Assembly: GCA_027487905.1 (NCBI GenBank)
Contig: JAIYCR010000113.1
Location: forward strand, 1-40,224
Length of the DNA: 40,224 nt
Source: Rubrivivax sp.
GTDB taxonomy: Bacteria; Pseudomonadota; Gammaproteobacteria; Burkholderiales; Burkholderiaceae_C
Direction of reading: 5' to 3'
Part shown: positions 1-13,725 of the stretch, in pieces
How positions within the stretch are numbered: position 1 is the first letter of the stretch
Layout of the letters: each line of letters starts with the position of its first letter
Notes under the pieces: generated by a model
Database searches by the model: none
Told to the model about the DNA's origin: nothing
What the model saw: only the letters and a program-made list of their open reading frames with translations
Position numbers and translations under genes: made by a program

Positions 1-6
1 CGCCGC

Positions 7-2356
<2,350 letters not shown>

Positions 2357-2430
2357 GAGGCACTCCAGTCAAGCTGACACTGCAGGAGGCCGGGGGCTCG
2401 CGCCCCTCGGGCCCTGCGGTCGGACCCAGT

Positions 2431-3984
<1,554 letters not shown>

Positions 3985-4093
3985 GGTGATCTCCGGAACA
4001 GGGGGCGATCCGCGCTCAAGGGCCGCGGGCGGCTCGGGTATTCGGTTGGGCGTTCGGCGGGTGCTCGCGCTCGCGTCGGTGGTGGGGCCTGGA

Positions 4094-4618
4094 TCAGGCC
4101 ACCAGGGCCTGCTTCATGCGCTCCAGTCGGGCCTTGACCGACAGGTCCAGCACCTGGTCGCCGACCTCGGCGCGCACGCCGCCGATGAGCGAGGCATCCA
4201 CTTCGACGGCCAGCTCGATCTTGCGACCGAAGCGCCGCTCCAGGGGTGCCTGCAGCGCGCGCAGCTGGGCCTCGTCGAGCGGGAAGGCGCTGACCACGCG
4301 GGCCTTGGCCACGCCCATGCGCTCGGCCACCCGAAGGCGCAACTGGTGCGCGACCTCGGGCAGGGCCTGGATGCGGCCGTTGTCCAGCAGCGCGGCCAGC
4401 AGGTGGCGGACCCTCGGCTGCAGCGGCTCGCCTGCCACGTCCACCAGCAGGCTCAGCACCTGTTCGGGCTGGGTCTTCGGGTGCAGCGCGAACTGCTGAA
4501 GCTGCTCGTCGGCGGCCACGGCCGCGACAGCGGCCATCTGGCGCACGGTGTCCTCGTCGGCGCCGGAGCCGAACAGGGCTTCCGCGTAGGGGCGGGCGAT
4601 GGTGGCGAGTTCAGCCAT
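4094..4618 (-). CDS. atpH: F1Fo ATP synthase subunit delta
   Basis: This is the peripheral-stalk subunit that holds the F1 head to the b dimer. The 174-residue product matches the family length. It begins [16 protein letters not shown], the hallmark N-terminus of bacterial delta, and its C-terminal part has the conserved [16 protein letters not shown] segment. The ATG lies 3 bases after the atpF stop, so translation of the two stalk genes is probably coupled. Confidence 0.97.
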   Translation of the reverse strand: MAELATIARPYAEALFGSGADEDTVRQMAAVAAVAADEQLQQFALHPKTQPEQVLSLLVDVAGEPLQPRVRHLLAALLDNGRIQALPEVAHQLRLRVAERMGVAKARVVSAFPLDEAQLRALQAPLERRFGRKIELAVEVDASLIGGVRAEVGDQVLDLSVKARLERMKQALVA

Positions 4619-4621
4619 GGC

Positions 4622-5092
4622 TCAGAGCTCGGTCTGCAGGCGCTGCAGCAGGTCGGCGTGGACTCGGGCGTCCACCTCGCGCTGCAGGATCTGCTCGGCG
4701 CCCTTGACGGCCAGCGCCGCCACATGGCTGCGCAGCTGCTCGCGGGCCGCGATGGACTGCTGCTCGGCCTCGGCCTTGGCGGCCGCGACGATCTTGGCGC
4801 CTTCTTCGCTCGCGCGCTTCTTGGCCTCGTCGATCATCGATGCGGCCAGGCGCTCGGCGTCGGCCAGGCGGCGTGCGCTGTCGTCGCGAGCGGCAGCCAG
4901 CTGGCTTTCCACGCGCTGGTTGGCGGCGGCGAGCTCCTGCTTGGCACGGTCGGCCGAGGCCAGCCCGTCAGCGATCTTCTTGGCCCGCTCGTCCAGCGCC
5001 TTGGTGATGGGCGGCCAGATGAAGCGTGCCGTGAACCAGACGAGGATCAGGAACGGAATCCACTGGATGAACAGTGTGGCGTTGATATTCAC
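4622..5092 (-). CDS. atpF: F1Fo ATP synthase subunit b
   Basis: This is the membrane-anchored subunit b of the peripheral stalk. The open frame extends further upstream, but the best start is the GTG at 5092. It yields 156 residues, the same length as E. coli b, and begins [20 protein letters not shown], a single N-terminal membrane helix. The GTG is preceded by AAGGA with 8 bases between. The rest is a long charged, alanine-rich helix. The 132-base gap to atpE is the longest in the operon. Confidence 0.96.
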   Translation of the reverse strand: MNINATLFIQWIPFLILVWFTARFIWPPITKALDERAKKIADGLASADRAKQELAAANQRVESQLAAARDDSARRLADAERLAASMIDEAKKRASEEGAKIVAAAKAEAEQQSIAAREQLRSHVAALAVKGAEQILQREVDARVHADLLQRLQTEL

Positions 5093-5224
5093 GGCGGGTG
5101 TCCTTTCTCGGCGGGGCGGCCCTGCGGCCCGACCCCTGGGGATGCCGGCACAGGGGCGGTGGGCAGGCGCCGCTCGGCGCAGCCGCCCGCCCGCCACGGG
5201 CCGGAGGTCGAGAAATCGTCCGGA

Positions 5225-6452
<1,228 letters not shown>

Positions 6453-6525
6453 CGCCGTGTTCCTGCAATCAATAAACCTGTCGCACGCCGCTTGCGCGGC
6501 GGATCGGGCACCTGCCCGCGGCGCG

Positions 6526-7080
6526 TCAGCTGCCGCGCGACCGCCGCAAGCCCGAGAGCAGCGGCACCCAGTAAACCTTCGCGCACACCACCAGCCCGGC
6601 CAGCAAGGCCAGCCAGTTGAGCGGCTGCACGACCTTGACGGCCAGCAGCAGCAAAGCCACCGAGAGCGCGATCTTGACGAATTCCCACAACAGGAAGCTG
6701 ACGACGCCAGCCGATGCCGGGGCGCCAGCGGGCCTGCGGCGCAGGCCGCGGACCATCACCACGCCGGGGACGACGATCACGGCCGCGCCCCAAAGCGCCG
6801 ACCAGAAGGCCTGCTCCCCTGCCCATGCACCGGCGACCGCGGCAACGCCACAACCCGCCAGCCCCTGCAGCCTCAACACCCGCCACGCGGTGACGCTGCC
6901 GAGCCGCAGGCCCAGGGCCTGCGCTTCGGCTGCCGTCAGCGGCCGCGGTTCGGGCAGGGCGTCGTCCTCTTCAGGCGACCGCCCCGGCGGCTGCGGGCGC
7001 TTGTGGAGCCCGTCGGCGTCCAGTTCGGTGCGGTCGGATGGAAACGGTGCGCCGCAGGGCTGCGGGACCGCTTTTTCCAT
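6526..7080 (-). CDS. atpI: ATP synthase subunit I (AtpI), long form
   Basis: This small membrane protein heads the operon. AtpI-family proteins assist c-ring assembly and possibly Mg2+ handling (family knowledge). The C-terminal 110 or so residues hold about four hydrophobic helices, with segments such as SFLLWEFVKIALSVALLLL. The first 70 or so residues are proline-rich, acidic and soluble, making it longer than E. coli AtpI. The ATG at 7080 is preferred because GGAG lies 9 bases upstream. Other in-frame starts are ATG at 7107 and TTG at 7131, the latter almost on top of the candidate promoter. Confidence 0.85.
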   Translation of the reverse strand: MEKAVPQPCGAPFPSDRTELDADGLHKRPQPPGRSPEEDDALPEPRPLTAAEAQALGLRLGSVTAWRVLRLQGLAGCGVAAVAGAWAGEQAFWSALWGAAVIVVPGVVMVRGLRRRPAGAPASAGVVSFLLWEFVKIALSVALLLLAVKVVQPLNWLALLAGLVVCAKVYWVPLLSGLRRSRGS

Positions 7081-7134
7081 CGAACCCGGCTCCAAGGTTG
7101 GGCGCATGATGGGCGTCAGGTGCAAAGCCAATCG

Positions 7135-7140
7135 AGTATA
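7135..7140 (-). promoter_or_regulatory. candidate -10 element for the atp operon
   Basis: On the minus strand these bases read TATACT, one change from the sigma-70 -10 consensus. They lie about 55 bases before the preferred atpI start, so a transcript would begin near 7128. No good -35 hexamer was found at 16-17 bases spacing. It is a plausible promoter for the whole operon, but only by sequence likeness. Confidence 0.4.
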
Positions 7141-7324
7141 CGGAAAACCCTGAGACCTTCGCCTTCTCCCCCCCGACGCGCCGCCTTTGGCGCCGACGTT
7201 GCGGGGACGCTACAAACGCTGCCATAGTCCGACGCCCGCCGCGCGACCCACCCGGGACGGAGACCGGCCAACGGGCCGACAGTGGCACCGAATGCCGCTT
7301 CTGAGCCCCGCCGCGCCCCCGACG

Positions 7325-7930
7325 ATGACGCCGAACGACCCCCGAGACCCCCGACAGCCACCACCGCCAGCCGCCGACGCCGGCTTCTGGGGCCAGTTCC
7401 GCCAGCAGATGCGGGCGAGCCTGCCCACCCGGGAGGAGCTCGAGCGCCAGCGCTGGCTGCGGCCGGTGGCCCGCCGCCTGGCCGACCCGGTGCTGTGGAG
7501 GCTGCGCGCCGAACCCGTCGCCCGCGGCGTGGCCATCGGGGTGTTCTGGGCCTTCGTCGTGCCGGTCGCGCAGATCCTCTTCGCCGCGGCGCACTGCGTG
7601 TGGTGGCGGGCGAACATCCCGGTGGCCGCCGGCGTCACGCTCATCACCAACCCGCTGACCGTGGGGGGCTGGCTGTGGCTGGCCTACCACGTCGGGTCCT
7701 GGCTGATGCCGGGGCCGGACGGCGCCGCACCGGTGACCCGAAGCGGCGACGGCTGGCTCGCCTGGCTGGGCTCCATCGGTGCACCCACGCTGGTGGGCAT
7801 GGGCACCTTTGCCATCGGCGGGGCGCTGGCCGGTTATGTGATCACCCGGGCCGGAGCCGAACTGTGGGGCCGCTGGCGCCTGCGGGCGGCGCTGTCGCGA
7901 CGCCGCGACCGCCGCAAGGGCGGCAACTGA
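7325..7930 (+). CDS. DUF2062 family membrane protein
   Basis: The 201-residue protein matches the pattern of the DUF2062 family of small inner-membrane proteins of unknown role. A soluble N-terminus ending in PTREELERQRWLRPVARRL is followed by the typical segment around EPVARGVAIGVFWAFVVPVAQILFAA. Next comes an ITNPLTVGGWLWLAYHVG motif and a last hydrophobic helix near the C-terminus. The tail is strongly basic. The frame is open further upstream; ATG at 7325 was chosen because the preceding stretch is low-complexity. ATG at 7292 is possible. It is transcribed divergently from the atp operon. Confidence 0.8.
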   Translation: MTPNDPRDPRQPPPPAADAGFWGQFRQQMRASLPTREELERQRWLRPVARRLADPVLWRLRAEPVARGVAIGVFWAFVVPVAQILFAAAHCVWWRANIPVAAGVTLITNPLTVGGWLWLAYHVGSWLMPGPDGAAPVTRSGDGWLAWLGSIGAPTLVGMGTFAIGGALAGYVITRAGAELWGRWRLRAALSRRRDRRKGGN

Positions 7931-7986
7931 TCGGCTGCTTGCCCTGGCCATTGCCGGGGCAGGCTGCGGTCCGATCCGTCAGGGCC

Positions 7987-8859
7987 TCAGGGGCTGGCCA
8001 TGTGGGCCGGCAGGCCCGGCACCTCCAGGCGCAGGCGCAGCACGCAGCCCGCCCAGGGCTGTGCGGCCAGCTCGGCTGGCGGTCGCCCCTCCCGGGCGCT
8101 GGTGACAAAGAGGGTCTTCAGGTCGGGGTCGCCGAAGGCCGGCATCGTGGGGCACTGCACCGGCAAGGGCACCGACTCGACGATGTGCCCGTCCGGCGCC
8201 ACGCACAGCAGGCGCGCGCCCTCGTACATCGCCACCCAGTAGCGCCCCAGGCTGTCCACCGCGGCGCCGTCGGGGCGACCGCCATAGGCAGCCAGCGGCG
8301 CCTGCGGGTCGCGCGGCGGGAAGCGGATGAACTCGCGCTCGGCCGACAAGGCGCCGCCGAGCGGCTCGAAGTCGAAGGCCTTCACCGCGTGCGCCCGGGT
8401 GTCGGCCCAGTAGACGGTGGCGCCATCGGGCGACCAGGCCAGGCCGTTGGCGGTGGTCACGCCGCCGGCCGTGCGCTTGAGGCCCTCGCGGTCCAGGCAC
8501 CACAGGGCCGCGGCCGGGCGATCCCGCGGTTCGTAGATCGTGCCGGCCCAGAAGCGGCCTTGCGGATCGCACCGGCCGTCGTTGAAGCGCTCGACCGCCG
8601 GGTCGTAAGGCGCGGCCGCCCGGCGGTGGCGCCGCCCGGTCGCGGTGTCGAAATGCCAGATGCCGTCGCGAAAGCCCACCAGCAGGCCGCCACCCAGCAC
8701 CGGCGCGCAGCAGGCGGGCTCGGCGTCGAAACGCCAGCGCCGCAGGTCGTCGCGGCGTTCGTCCCAGCGCAGGATCTCGCGCGCAGCGATGTCGCACCAG
8801 TAAAGCACCTGCTCGACCGGGTGCCACAGCGGCGACTCGCCCAGCCGCGAGCTCGCCAT
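7987..8859 (-). CDS. SMP-30/gluconolactonase/LRE family protein (sugar lactonase)
   Basis: This is a six-bladed propeller of the SMP-30 family, expected to open a sugar-acid lactone. Visible metal-site elements are the LGESPLW start (metal-binding Glu), FNDGRCDPQGRFWAGT, TTANGLAWSPDG with its ligand Asn, and RPDGAAVDSLGRYWVA with the catalytic Asp. The ATG at 8859 gives 290 residues but leaves only five residues before the first motif, short for the family. Translation may start slightly upstream at TTG 8862 or at CTG 8892, which overlaps the stop of the epimerase-like gene. It is the third gene of a module with an epimerase-like protein and an aldolase. Confidence 0.85.
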   Translation of the reverse strand: MASSRLGESPLWHPVEQVLYWCDIAAREILRWDERRDDLRRWRFDAEPACCAPVLGGGLLVGFRDGIWHFDTATGRRHRRAAAPYDPAVERFNDGRCDPQGRFWAGTIYEPRDRPAAALWCLDREGLKRTAGGVTTANGLAWSPDGATVYWADTRAHAVKAFDFEPLGGALSAEREFIRFPPRDPQAPLAAYGGRPDGAAVDSLGRYWVAMYEGARLLCVAPDGHIVESVPLPVQCPTMPAFGDPDLKTLFVTSAREGRPPAELAAQPWAGCVLRLRLEVPGLPAHMASP

Positions 8860-8888
8860 CAACGCCGGCTCGACCGGGCGCGATGCGC

Positions 8889-9758
8889 TCAGACCACCCC
8901 CACCGTCAGGCGCATCCAGGCCTCGGTGCGGGCGCCGGCCTCCAGTTCGCGCAGGCCGTGGGCGATGGGGTCGGCCATGTGCACGGCGTTGCTCACGTGG
9001 CTGACCGGCTCGACGCAGAAATAGGGCTTGTCCGCAGGGGTGTAGACCACCAGCCGGTCCAGCGAGGAGCTCAGGCTGAGCGACAGGCGCTCGTCGCGGA
9101 TGCGGGCGGCACCCTTCCACCCCTCGAAGCAGTGGTCGAAACCGAGGTGGGACACGTCGCCGTCGATGCCGGGCTGCGGCACCCGGCGCGTGGGCAGCTG
9201 CGTCGCGTCCGATTCCCAGCGGTCGCTGAGCTCCACATGCAGGCGGCTGCGGCTGCGCTTGGGGAAGTAGGGGTGCCAGCCCAGGCCCACCGGCTGCGGG
9301 CGCTCGTCGGTGTTGGTGACCACCAGGCGCACCGTCAGCGCATCGGGCTCGAGCGCGAAGTACTGCTCGGCCTCGAAGGCGAAGGGCCAATGGGCGTCCC
9401 CGGGGTGCGACAGGCGCAGGCCCAGGTCGTTCGCGCCGGAGGCCACCACCGTCCAGGGCCTGAGCCAGCCCACGCCGTGGACCGAATGCGGGTTGTCGTC
9501 GAAGTTGCGCTCGGTGGTGTAGTCGCGGCCGCGCCAGCGGAAGCGTCGATAGCCGATGCGGTTGGAGTAGGGCACGAGCGGGTAGCAGCCCGAGGCGCGC
9601 GCACTGTCCAGCAGCGGCGGGTCGCAGGATCGCAGCACGGGCAGCTCGCGGTGCCACAGGCCGGCGATGCAGCCGCCCAGGTCGGGCCGGACGGCCAGGC
9701 GAAGGGCGCCGGCGTGCAGCTCGAAGCGGTGCGGGGTCAGGGGTGCGGGAGCGCTCAT
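8889..9758 (-). CDS. aldose 1-epimerase (GalM-like) family protein
   Basis: The 289-residue protein has the beta-sandwich mutarotase pattern. It shows PYSNRIGYRRFRWRG with the conserved Asn-Arg, HSVHGVGW with a conserved His, LGWHPYFP with the second His, and a C-terminal FCVEPVSHVSNAVH carrying the acidic catalytic residue. The family interconverts alpha and beta anomers of sugars; some members act on sugar phosphates or acids, so the substrate is not settled. The start is the ATG at 9758, 13 bases after the aldolase stop. Its stop abuts the SMP-30 gene. Confidence 0.85.
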   Translation of the reverse strand: MSAPAPLTPHRFELHAGALRLAVRPDLGGCIAGLWHRELPVLRSCDPPLLDSARASGCYPLVPYSNRIGYRRFRWRGRDYTTERNFDDNPHSVHGVGWLRPWTVVASGANDLGLRLSHPGDAHWPFAFEAEQYFALEPDALTVRLVVTNTDERPQPVGLGWHPYFPKRSRSRLHVELSDRWESDATQLPTRRVPQPGIDGDVSHLGFDHCFEGWKGAARIRDERLSLSLSSSLDRLVVYTPADKPYFCVEPVSHVSNAVHMADPIAHGLRELEAGARTEAWMRLTVGVV

Positions 9759-9771
9759 GGCAGGGGGCCCG

Positions 9772-10587
9772 TCAGGCCGCGGTGGGGGTGTGGGTGCCGC
9801 CGGCCAGGCTGTGAACATGCTCGGCCGAGGGCGTTCGAAGCGAGGTCAGCGCCGCTTCGGCGCCCCGCATCATCAGGCCCAGGTCGGAGCCGATGGCCAG
9901 GAAGTCGAAGCCCATCGCCCGGTACTGGGCCACGGCCTGGGGCAGGTCGCCGATGGTGCCGATGGGCTTGCCCGCGCGGCGGGCCGCGGCCATCGCATGC
10001 CCCATGGCCTCGAGCACCCGGGGTGCGGCCACCTCGCCGGGCAGGCCCAGCGACGCGGACAGGTCGGCCGGCCCGACGAAAAGCGCATCCACGCCCGGCA
10101 CGGCGGCGATCTCCTCGGCGGCCTGCACCGCCTCGGCGCTTTCGATCTGCACGATCACGCCCACCGTCCGGTTGGCCTGGCGCAGCGCCTGCGGCGCGGT
10201 GCCGAAGCGGGTGGCGCGGCTCATGCCGACCATGCCGCGCACGCCCTCGGGCGGGTAGCGGGTGGCGGCCACGGCGGCGCGCGCCTCTTCGGCGGTCTGG
10301 ACGAAGGGGAACATCACCGTGTGGGCGCCGGCGTCGAGCACCCGCTTGACGGCCACCGGCTCGTTGGAGGGCACCCGCACCACCGGCACCAGCCGGGTGG
10401 AGGAAAGCGCCTGCAGCATGCCCATGACCGCGGCGATGTCGGCCGGGCCGTGTTCCATGTCGACCACCGCCCAGTCGAAGCCGGCGTGCCCCATGGCCTC
10501 GGCCACCAGCGGGTGGGCCGACAGGATCCAGGTGCCCATCGCCGGGCGGCTGCCGCTGGCCTTGAGCAGATGACGGAAGGGATTCAT
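9772..10587 (-). CDS. HpcH/HpaI-type class II aldolase
   Basis: This is a metal-dependent aldolase of the HpcH/HpaI family, which cleaves 2-keto-3-deoxy sugar acids or 4-hydroxy-2-oxo acids to pyruvate and an aldehyde. The catalytic His is in VDMEHGP, the metal-binding Glu in VQIESAEA and the Asp in FVGPADLSASLG. The length is 271 residues, normal for the family. A strong AAGGAG site precedes the ATG by 6 bases. It leads the aldolase, epimerase, lactonase module. The substrate could be a 2-keto-3-deoxy sugar acid made after the lactonase, but the dehydrogenase and dehydratase are not in the window. Confidence 0.9.
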   Translation of the reverse strand: MNPFRHLLKASGSRPAMGTWILSAHPLVAEAMGHAGFDWAVVDMEHGPADIAAVMGMLQALSSTRLVPVVRVPSNEPVAVKRVLDAGAHTVMFPFVQTAEEARAAVAATRYPPEGVRGMVGMSRATRFGTAPQALRQANRTVGVIVQIESAEAVQAAEEIAAVPGVDALFVGPADLSASLGLPGEVAAPRVLEAMGHAMAAARRAGKPIGTIGDLPQAVAQYRAMGFDFLAIGSDLGLMMRGAEAALTSLRTPSAEHVHSLAGGTHTPTAA

Positions 10588-10618
10588 GCGACTCTCCTTG
10601 GATGGCCCGGGGCGCCGC

Positions 10619-11194
10619 TCAGCCCTGGCGGCCGCTGTGCAGCCGCACGCGCAGGTAGTGGGCGCCAGCGACCGGGTTGAAGTAATAGGGGGCGATCTCC
10701 TCGAAACCGAGCGACGCGTAAAGGCCGCGGGCCGACTCCATGTCGTCCAGCGTGTCCAGCAGCATGGCCGAGTGGCCGGCCACGCTGGCCCGGTCGATCA
10801 GGGCCTGCGCCAAGAGCCGGCCCAGGCCGAAGCCCCGGAAGGCCGGTCGCACGTACAGCCGCTTCATCTCGCAGGCGTTGCCCTGGTCGGCATCGACGAA
10901 AGGGCGCATGGCGCCGCAGCCAGCCACCACCCCGTCCACCCGGGCGAGCAGCAAGGCGCCGTGGGGCGGGGCGTAGTCGCCGGGCAGCAGCGCCAGCTCC
11001 TGCTCGAAGCCCTGGAAGTCCAGGGCGATGGGCAGGCTGCGTGCGTACTCGCGGAAGATCTCGCGGACCACCGCCTGATGCTCGCCGCCGTGCGCGTCGA
11101 CGACGTCGATGTGCGGACCCAGCGTCGAACGGGCGCTGCCGTCGCACGCCTCGGGCGATGGGGCAGTCCCCGGGGGCGGGCGGCGGGCGGGCAC
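10619..11194 (-). CDS. GNAT family N-acetyltransferase
   Basis: This is a Gcn5-related acetyltransferase of unknown substrate. Motif A is clear in KRLYVRPAFRGFGLGRLL, with the acetyl-CoA pyrophosphate loop. Motif B follows in ARGLYASLGFEEIAPYY. No ATG exists near the family-like N-terminus (IDVVDAHGGEHQAVV). The GTG at 11194 was chosen, 14 bases downstream of the cytochrome b561 stop, giving 191 residues. A GTG at 11236 would overlap cytochrome b561. The gene ends 31 bases before the aldolase start and may share its transcript. Confidence 0.8.
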   Translation of the reverse strand: MPARRPPPGTAPSPEACDGSARSTLGPHIDVVDAHGGEHQAVVREIFREYARSLPIALDFQGFEQELALLPGDYAPPHGALLLARVDGVVAGCGAMRPFVDADQGNACEMKRLYVRPAFRGFGLGRLLAQALIDRASVAGHSAMLLDTLDDMESARGLYASLGFEEIAPYYFNPVAGAHYLRVRLHSGRQG

Positions 11195-11208
11195 GGCGAT
11201 CAGCGGGC

Positions 11209-11916
11209 TCAGAACAGTGCCAGCCGCGACACCCACACCGACAGGCCTGCTGCCGCGGTCAGCAGCAGCGCGGCCAGCACGCGGTGGCGCAGGCCGTCAC
11301 GCGAAGCCGGCACCGCCTCAGGCAGTGCCTTGTCACCGTGGATCATCGCGGCCAGCAGGCCGCGGCCCCGGGCCACCGACCACGCGATGGCCATCAGGTG
11401 CAGCGCGACGGCGCCCAGGATGAGCCACTGTCCGAAGCCCTTGTGCCAGGCCGTGGCGTCCAGGCTGGTGGCGCCGTCGACGAAGCGCACGAGCGGGCCG
11501 GTGGTGGCGATCTCGTCGTCGGCGATCAGGCCGGTGGCCACCTGCGCGGCCAGAAGCCCGAGCAGCAGGAACACCGACAAGGCTCCGGTGGGGCTGTGGC
11601 CGACCTCGAAGGCCTCCCCCGGCCGCGGGCGGCCCCGCAGGTAGCGCCACAGGGCGGCGGGCGAGAAGACGAAGCTGGCGAAACGCGACCAGTGCCCGCC
11701 CACGAAGCCCCAGATCCCGCGGAACACCAGCAGGGCCAGCACCGCCAGGCCGAAGCGCAGATGCCACTGCATGGCGTTGCCGCCGATCTTGGCGCTGACG
11801 ATGGAGCCCAGCACGCAGGCGGCCAGCGCCCAATGGAAAAGCCGGGTGGGCAGGTCCCAGATGCGGGTGGCGCGGGTGGCGCGGGTGGTGTGGGTGGCTT
11901 GTGAGGCTTGGGTCAT
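11209..11916 (-). CDS. cytochrome b561 family diheme membrane protein
   Basis: The 235-residue inner-membrane electron carrier has four expected membrane helices and paired histidines for two b hemes. These are in WDLPTRLFHWALA, MQWHLRFG, WHKGFGQ and ALHLMAIAW. Such proteins pass electrons from quinol to a periplasmic partner. The divergent cytochrome c' gene across a 222-base gap is a likely partner (inference from common pairing). ATG at 11916 is preferred; the open frame runs up to 12021 without family likeness. The N-terminal 17 residues are encoded by a 9-base repeat. Confidence 0.9.
   Translation of the reverse strand: MTQASQATHTTRATRATRIWDLPTRLFHWALAACVLGSIVSAKIGGNAMQWHLRFGLAVLALLVFRGIWGFVGGHWSRFASFVFSPAALWRYLRGRPRPGEAFEVGHSPTGALSVFLLLGLLAAQVATGLIADDEIATTGPLVRFVDGATSLDATAWHKGFGQWLILGAVALHLMAIAWSVARGRGLLAAMIHGDKALPEAVPASRDGLRHRVLAALLLTAAAGLSVWVSRLALF
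11863..11916. repeat. 9-bp tandem repeat at the start of the cytochrome b561 gene
   Basis: Six 9-base units run back from the start codon. On the plus strand they are GCGGGTGGC twice, GCGGGTGGT, GTGGGTGGC, then two diverged units ending at the CAT of the start codon. In the protein this gives three-residue repeats drifting to Ala-Thr-Arg just before the first membrane helix. Unit changes keep the frame, so only the length of the cytoplasmic tail would vary. Confidence 0.75.
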
Positions 11917-12138
11917 GTCAGGGCCGGCTGACGGCGCCGGGCGGCCTGTCGTCATCATGCGGGCTGTCCGGGCAGCCGGCAAGCCCGGGCAGGACCGGGC
12001 GCCGCCCCCCCGCGCGACCACCCCTACACTGCCCCTCGGCTATTTGCCAGACCCGTCCCATCGGCCGCCGTGCGGGTGCGCGTTCCGACCCTTCGCCTGT
12101 CGACCGGATTCCGACCTGCCCACCCTGGAGACCCGTCC

Positions 12139-12597
12139 ATGAAGATCCGCATCGCCCTCGCCGCAGCCTCGTCCGCGTTGTTCTTCGCCTTGCCCGCCTC
12201 GGCCCAGTTCGCCAAGCCCGAGGACGCCATCAAGTACCGCCAGAGCGCCTTCACCGTGATGGCCGCCCACTTCGGTCGCATCGGCGCGATGGCCAACGGC
12301 CGCGTGCCCTACGACGCCAAGGTGGCCGCCGAGAACGCCGAGATCGTGGCCACGATGTCCAAACTGCCGTGGGCCGGCTTCGGCCCGGGCACCGACCAGG
12401 GCGCCCCCACCCGGGCCAAGCCGGAGATCTGGCGCGAGGGCGACAAGTTCAAGGCGGCGTCCGACAAGATGGTCGCCGAGGTGGCCAAACTCGACGCCGC
12501 AGCCAAGAGCGGCAACCTCGACCAGCTGAAGGCAGCCTTCGGCGGCGTGGGCCAAAGCTGCAAGGCCTGCCACGACGCCTACCGCACCGAGCGCTGA
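12139..12597 (+). CDS. cytochrome c' (c-prime) precursor
   Basis: This is a periplasmic four-helix-bundle c-type cytochrome, a family known to bind NO and carry a high-spin heme. A signal peptide (MKIRIALAAASSALFFALPASA) is cleaved before QFAKPEDA. The single heme site CKACH lies near the C-terminus (GQSCKACHDAYRTER), which is the diagnostic position for the family. The precursor is 152 residues, the usual size. The ATG at 12139 was chosen because it begins the signal peptide. Its divergent neighbour is cytochrome b561. Confidence 0.95.
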   Translation: MKIRIALAAASSALFFALPASAQFAKPEDAIKYRQSAFTVMAAHFGRIGAMANGRVPYDAKVAAENAEIVATMSKLPWAGFGPGTDQGAPTRAKPEIWREGDKFKAASDKMVAEVAKLDAAAKSGNLDQLKAAFGGVGQSCKACHDAYRTER

Positions 12598-12642
12598 ACG
12601 CCCCAGGGACCAAAGCGCGCGCCGGGCGGGCGGACCCGATGT

Positions 12643-13572
12643 TCACCCGGCCGCCCGCACCGGCATGCGCTTGCCCAGGAACACCACGCCGATCACCGCC
12701 AGCGAGAACAGCACGGTGGCCGGGTCGAGCCGCTCGCCGAGCACCGGCACCGCAAACAGCAGAGCGAGGAATGGCTGCACCAGCTGCACCTGGCTGACCC
12801 GCATCGTGCCGCCCATCGCCAGGCCCCCATACCAGGCGAAGAAGCCCAGCCACATCGAGAACACGGTGACGTAGACGAAGCCCGCCCAGGCCGACGCGGC
12901 CACGGCGTCCAGCCCGGGCGGCCAGGTCACGAGCGTCAGCGGCGCGGTCAGCGGCAGGCACATCACGAGCACCCAGCAGATCACCTGCTGGGCCGGGATG
13001 TCGGCGGCCACGCGGGCGCCGGCCACGTAGCCGAAAGCAGTGCACGACACCGCCGCCAGCAGCAAGGCGTCTGCGGCCACCAGGCGGCCACCACCCTGGA
13101 GGGTGGCGAACGCCAGCACCAGCGCGCAACCCAGTGCCGCACACACCCAGAAGCCCGCCGAAGGGCGCTGACGCAGCGCGATGGCCGCCACCACCGCGGT
13201 GCCCAGCGGGGTCACGCCGGTGATCACGGCGGCATGCATGGCATCGACCTCGCGAAGCGCCAGGGCCAGGAAGAGGGGAAAGCCGATCACCGTGCCGAGC
13301 GCCGAGACGGCCAGCGGCAGCCAGTGGCGCCTCGCCGGCCACGGCGCGCGAACGGCCAGCAGGTAGCCGATGCTCAGCAGGCCGGCCCCCAGCGCGCGCG
13401 CTGCTGTGACGAACAGCGGCGGCAGTTGCGGGGCCTCGGCCGGCCCGACGGCCAGCCGGGTCATGGGCAGCGTCATCGCGAAGATCACGACGCCCAGCAG
13501 CCCCAGCCACAGGCCGCGGGTTTCCCGGGCTGCGGCCACTCGCGCAGCGTCCGACGCCAGCGGCACCGTCAT
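12643..13572 (-). CDS. EamA/DMT superfamily transporter
   Basis: This 309-residue inner-membrane protein has about ten hydrophobic helices arranged as two EamA repeats. The first runs from about GLWLGLLGVVIFAM to FATLQGG; the second starts at DALLLAAVSCTAFGYVAG and ends GVVFLGKRMPVRA. The VQPFLALLFAVPVLGERL segment is typical of RhaT/EamA exporters. The substrate is unknown. ATG at 13572 is preferred over TTG at 13587. It is convergent with cytochrome c', whose stop lies 45 bases away. Confidence 0.85.
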   Translation of the reverse strand: MTVPLASDAARVAAARETRGLWLGLLGVVIFAMTLPMTRLAVGPAEAPQLPPLFVTAARALGAGLLSIGYLLAVRAPWPARRHWLPLAVSALGTVIGFPLFLALALREVDAMHAAVITGVTPLGTAVVAAIALRQRPSAGFWVCAALGCALVLAFATLQGGGRLVAADALLLAAVSCTAFGYVAGARVAADIPAQQVICWVLVMCLPLTAPLTLVTWPPGLDAVAASAWAGFVYVTVFSMWLGFFAWYGGLAMGGTMRVSQVQLVQPFLALLFAVPVLGERLDPATVLFSLAVIGVVFLGKRMPVRAAG

Positions 13573-13725
13573 CTCCGGGGGCGCCAAGGCGCGAAAACAG
13601 GCGGTCTCATGCGGTTAGTCTCGTCATCGATCCGAGCGGATCACTAGAAAGTGGGAGATCGGGCGCGGGCCCGTCCTTGAGAATCAATTGCTTACAACCC
13701 CAGCGACTTTGCAACAAGGTTGACC

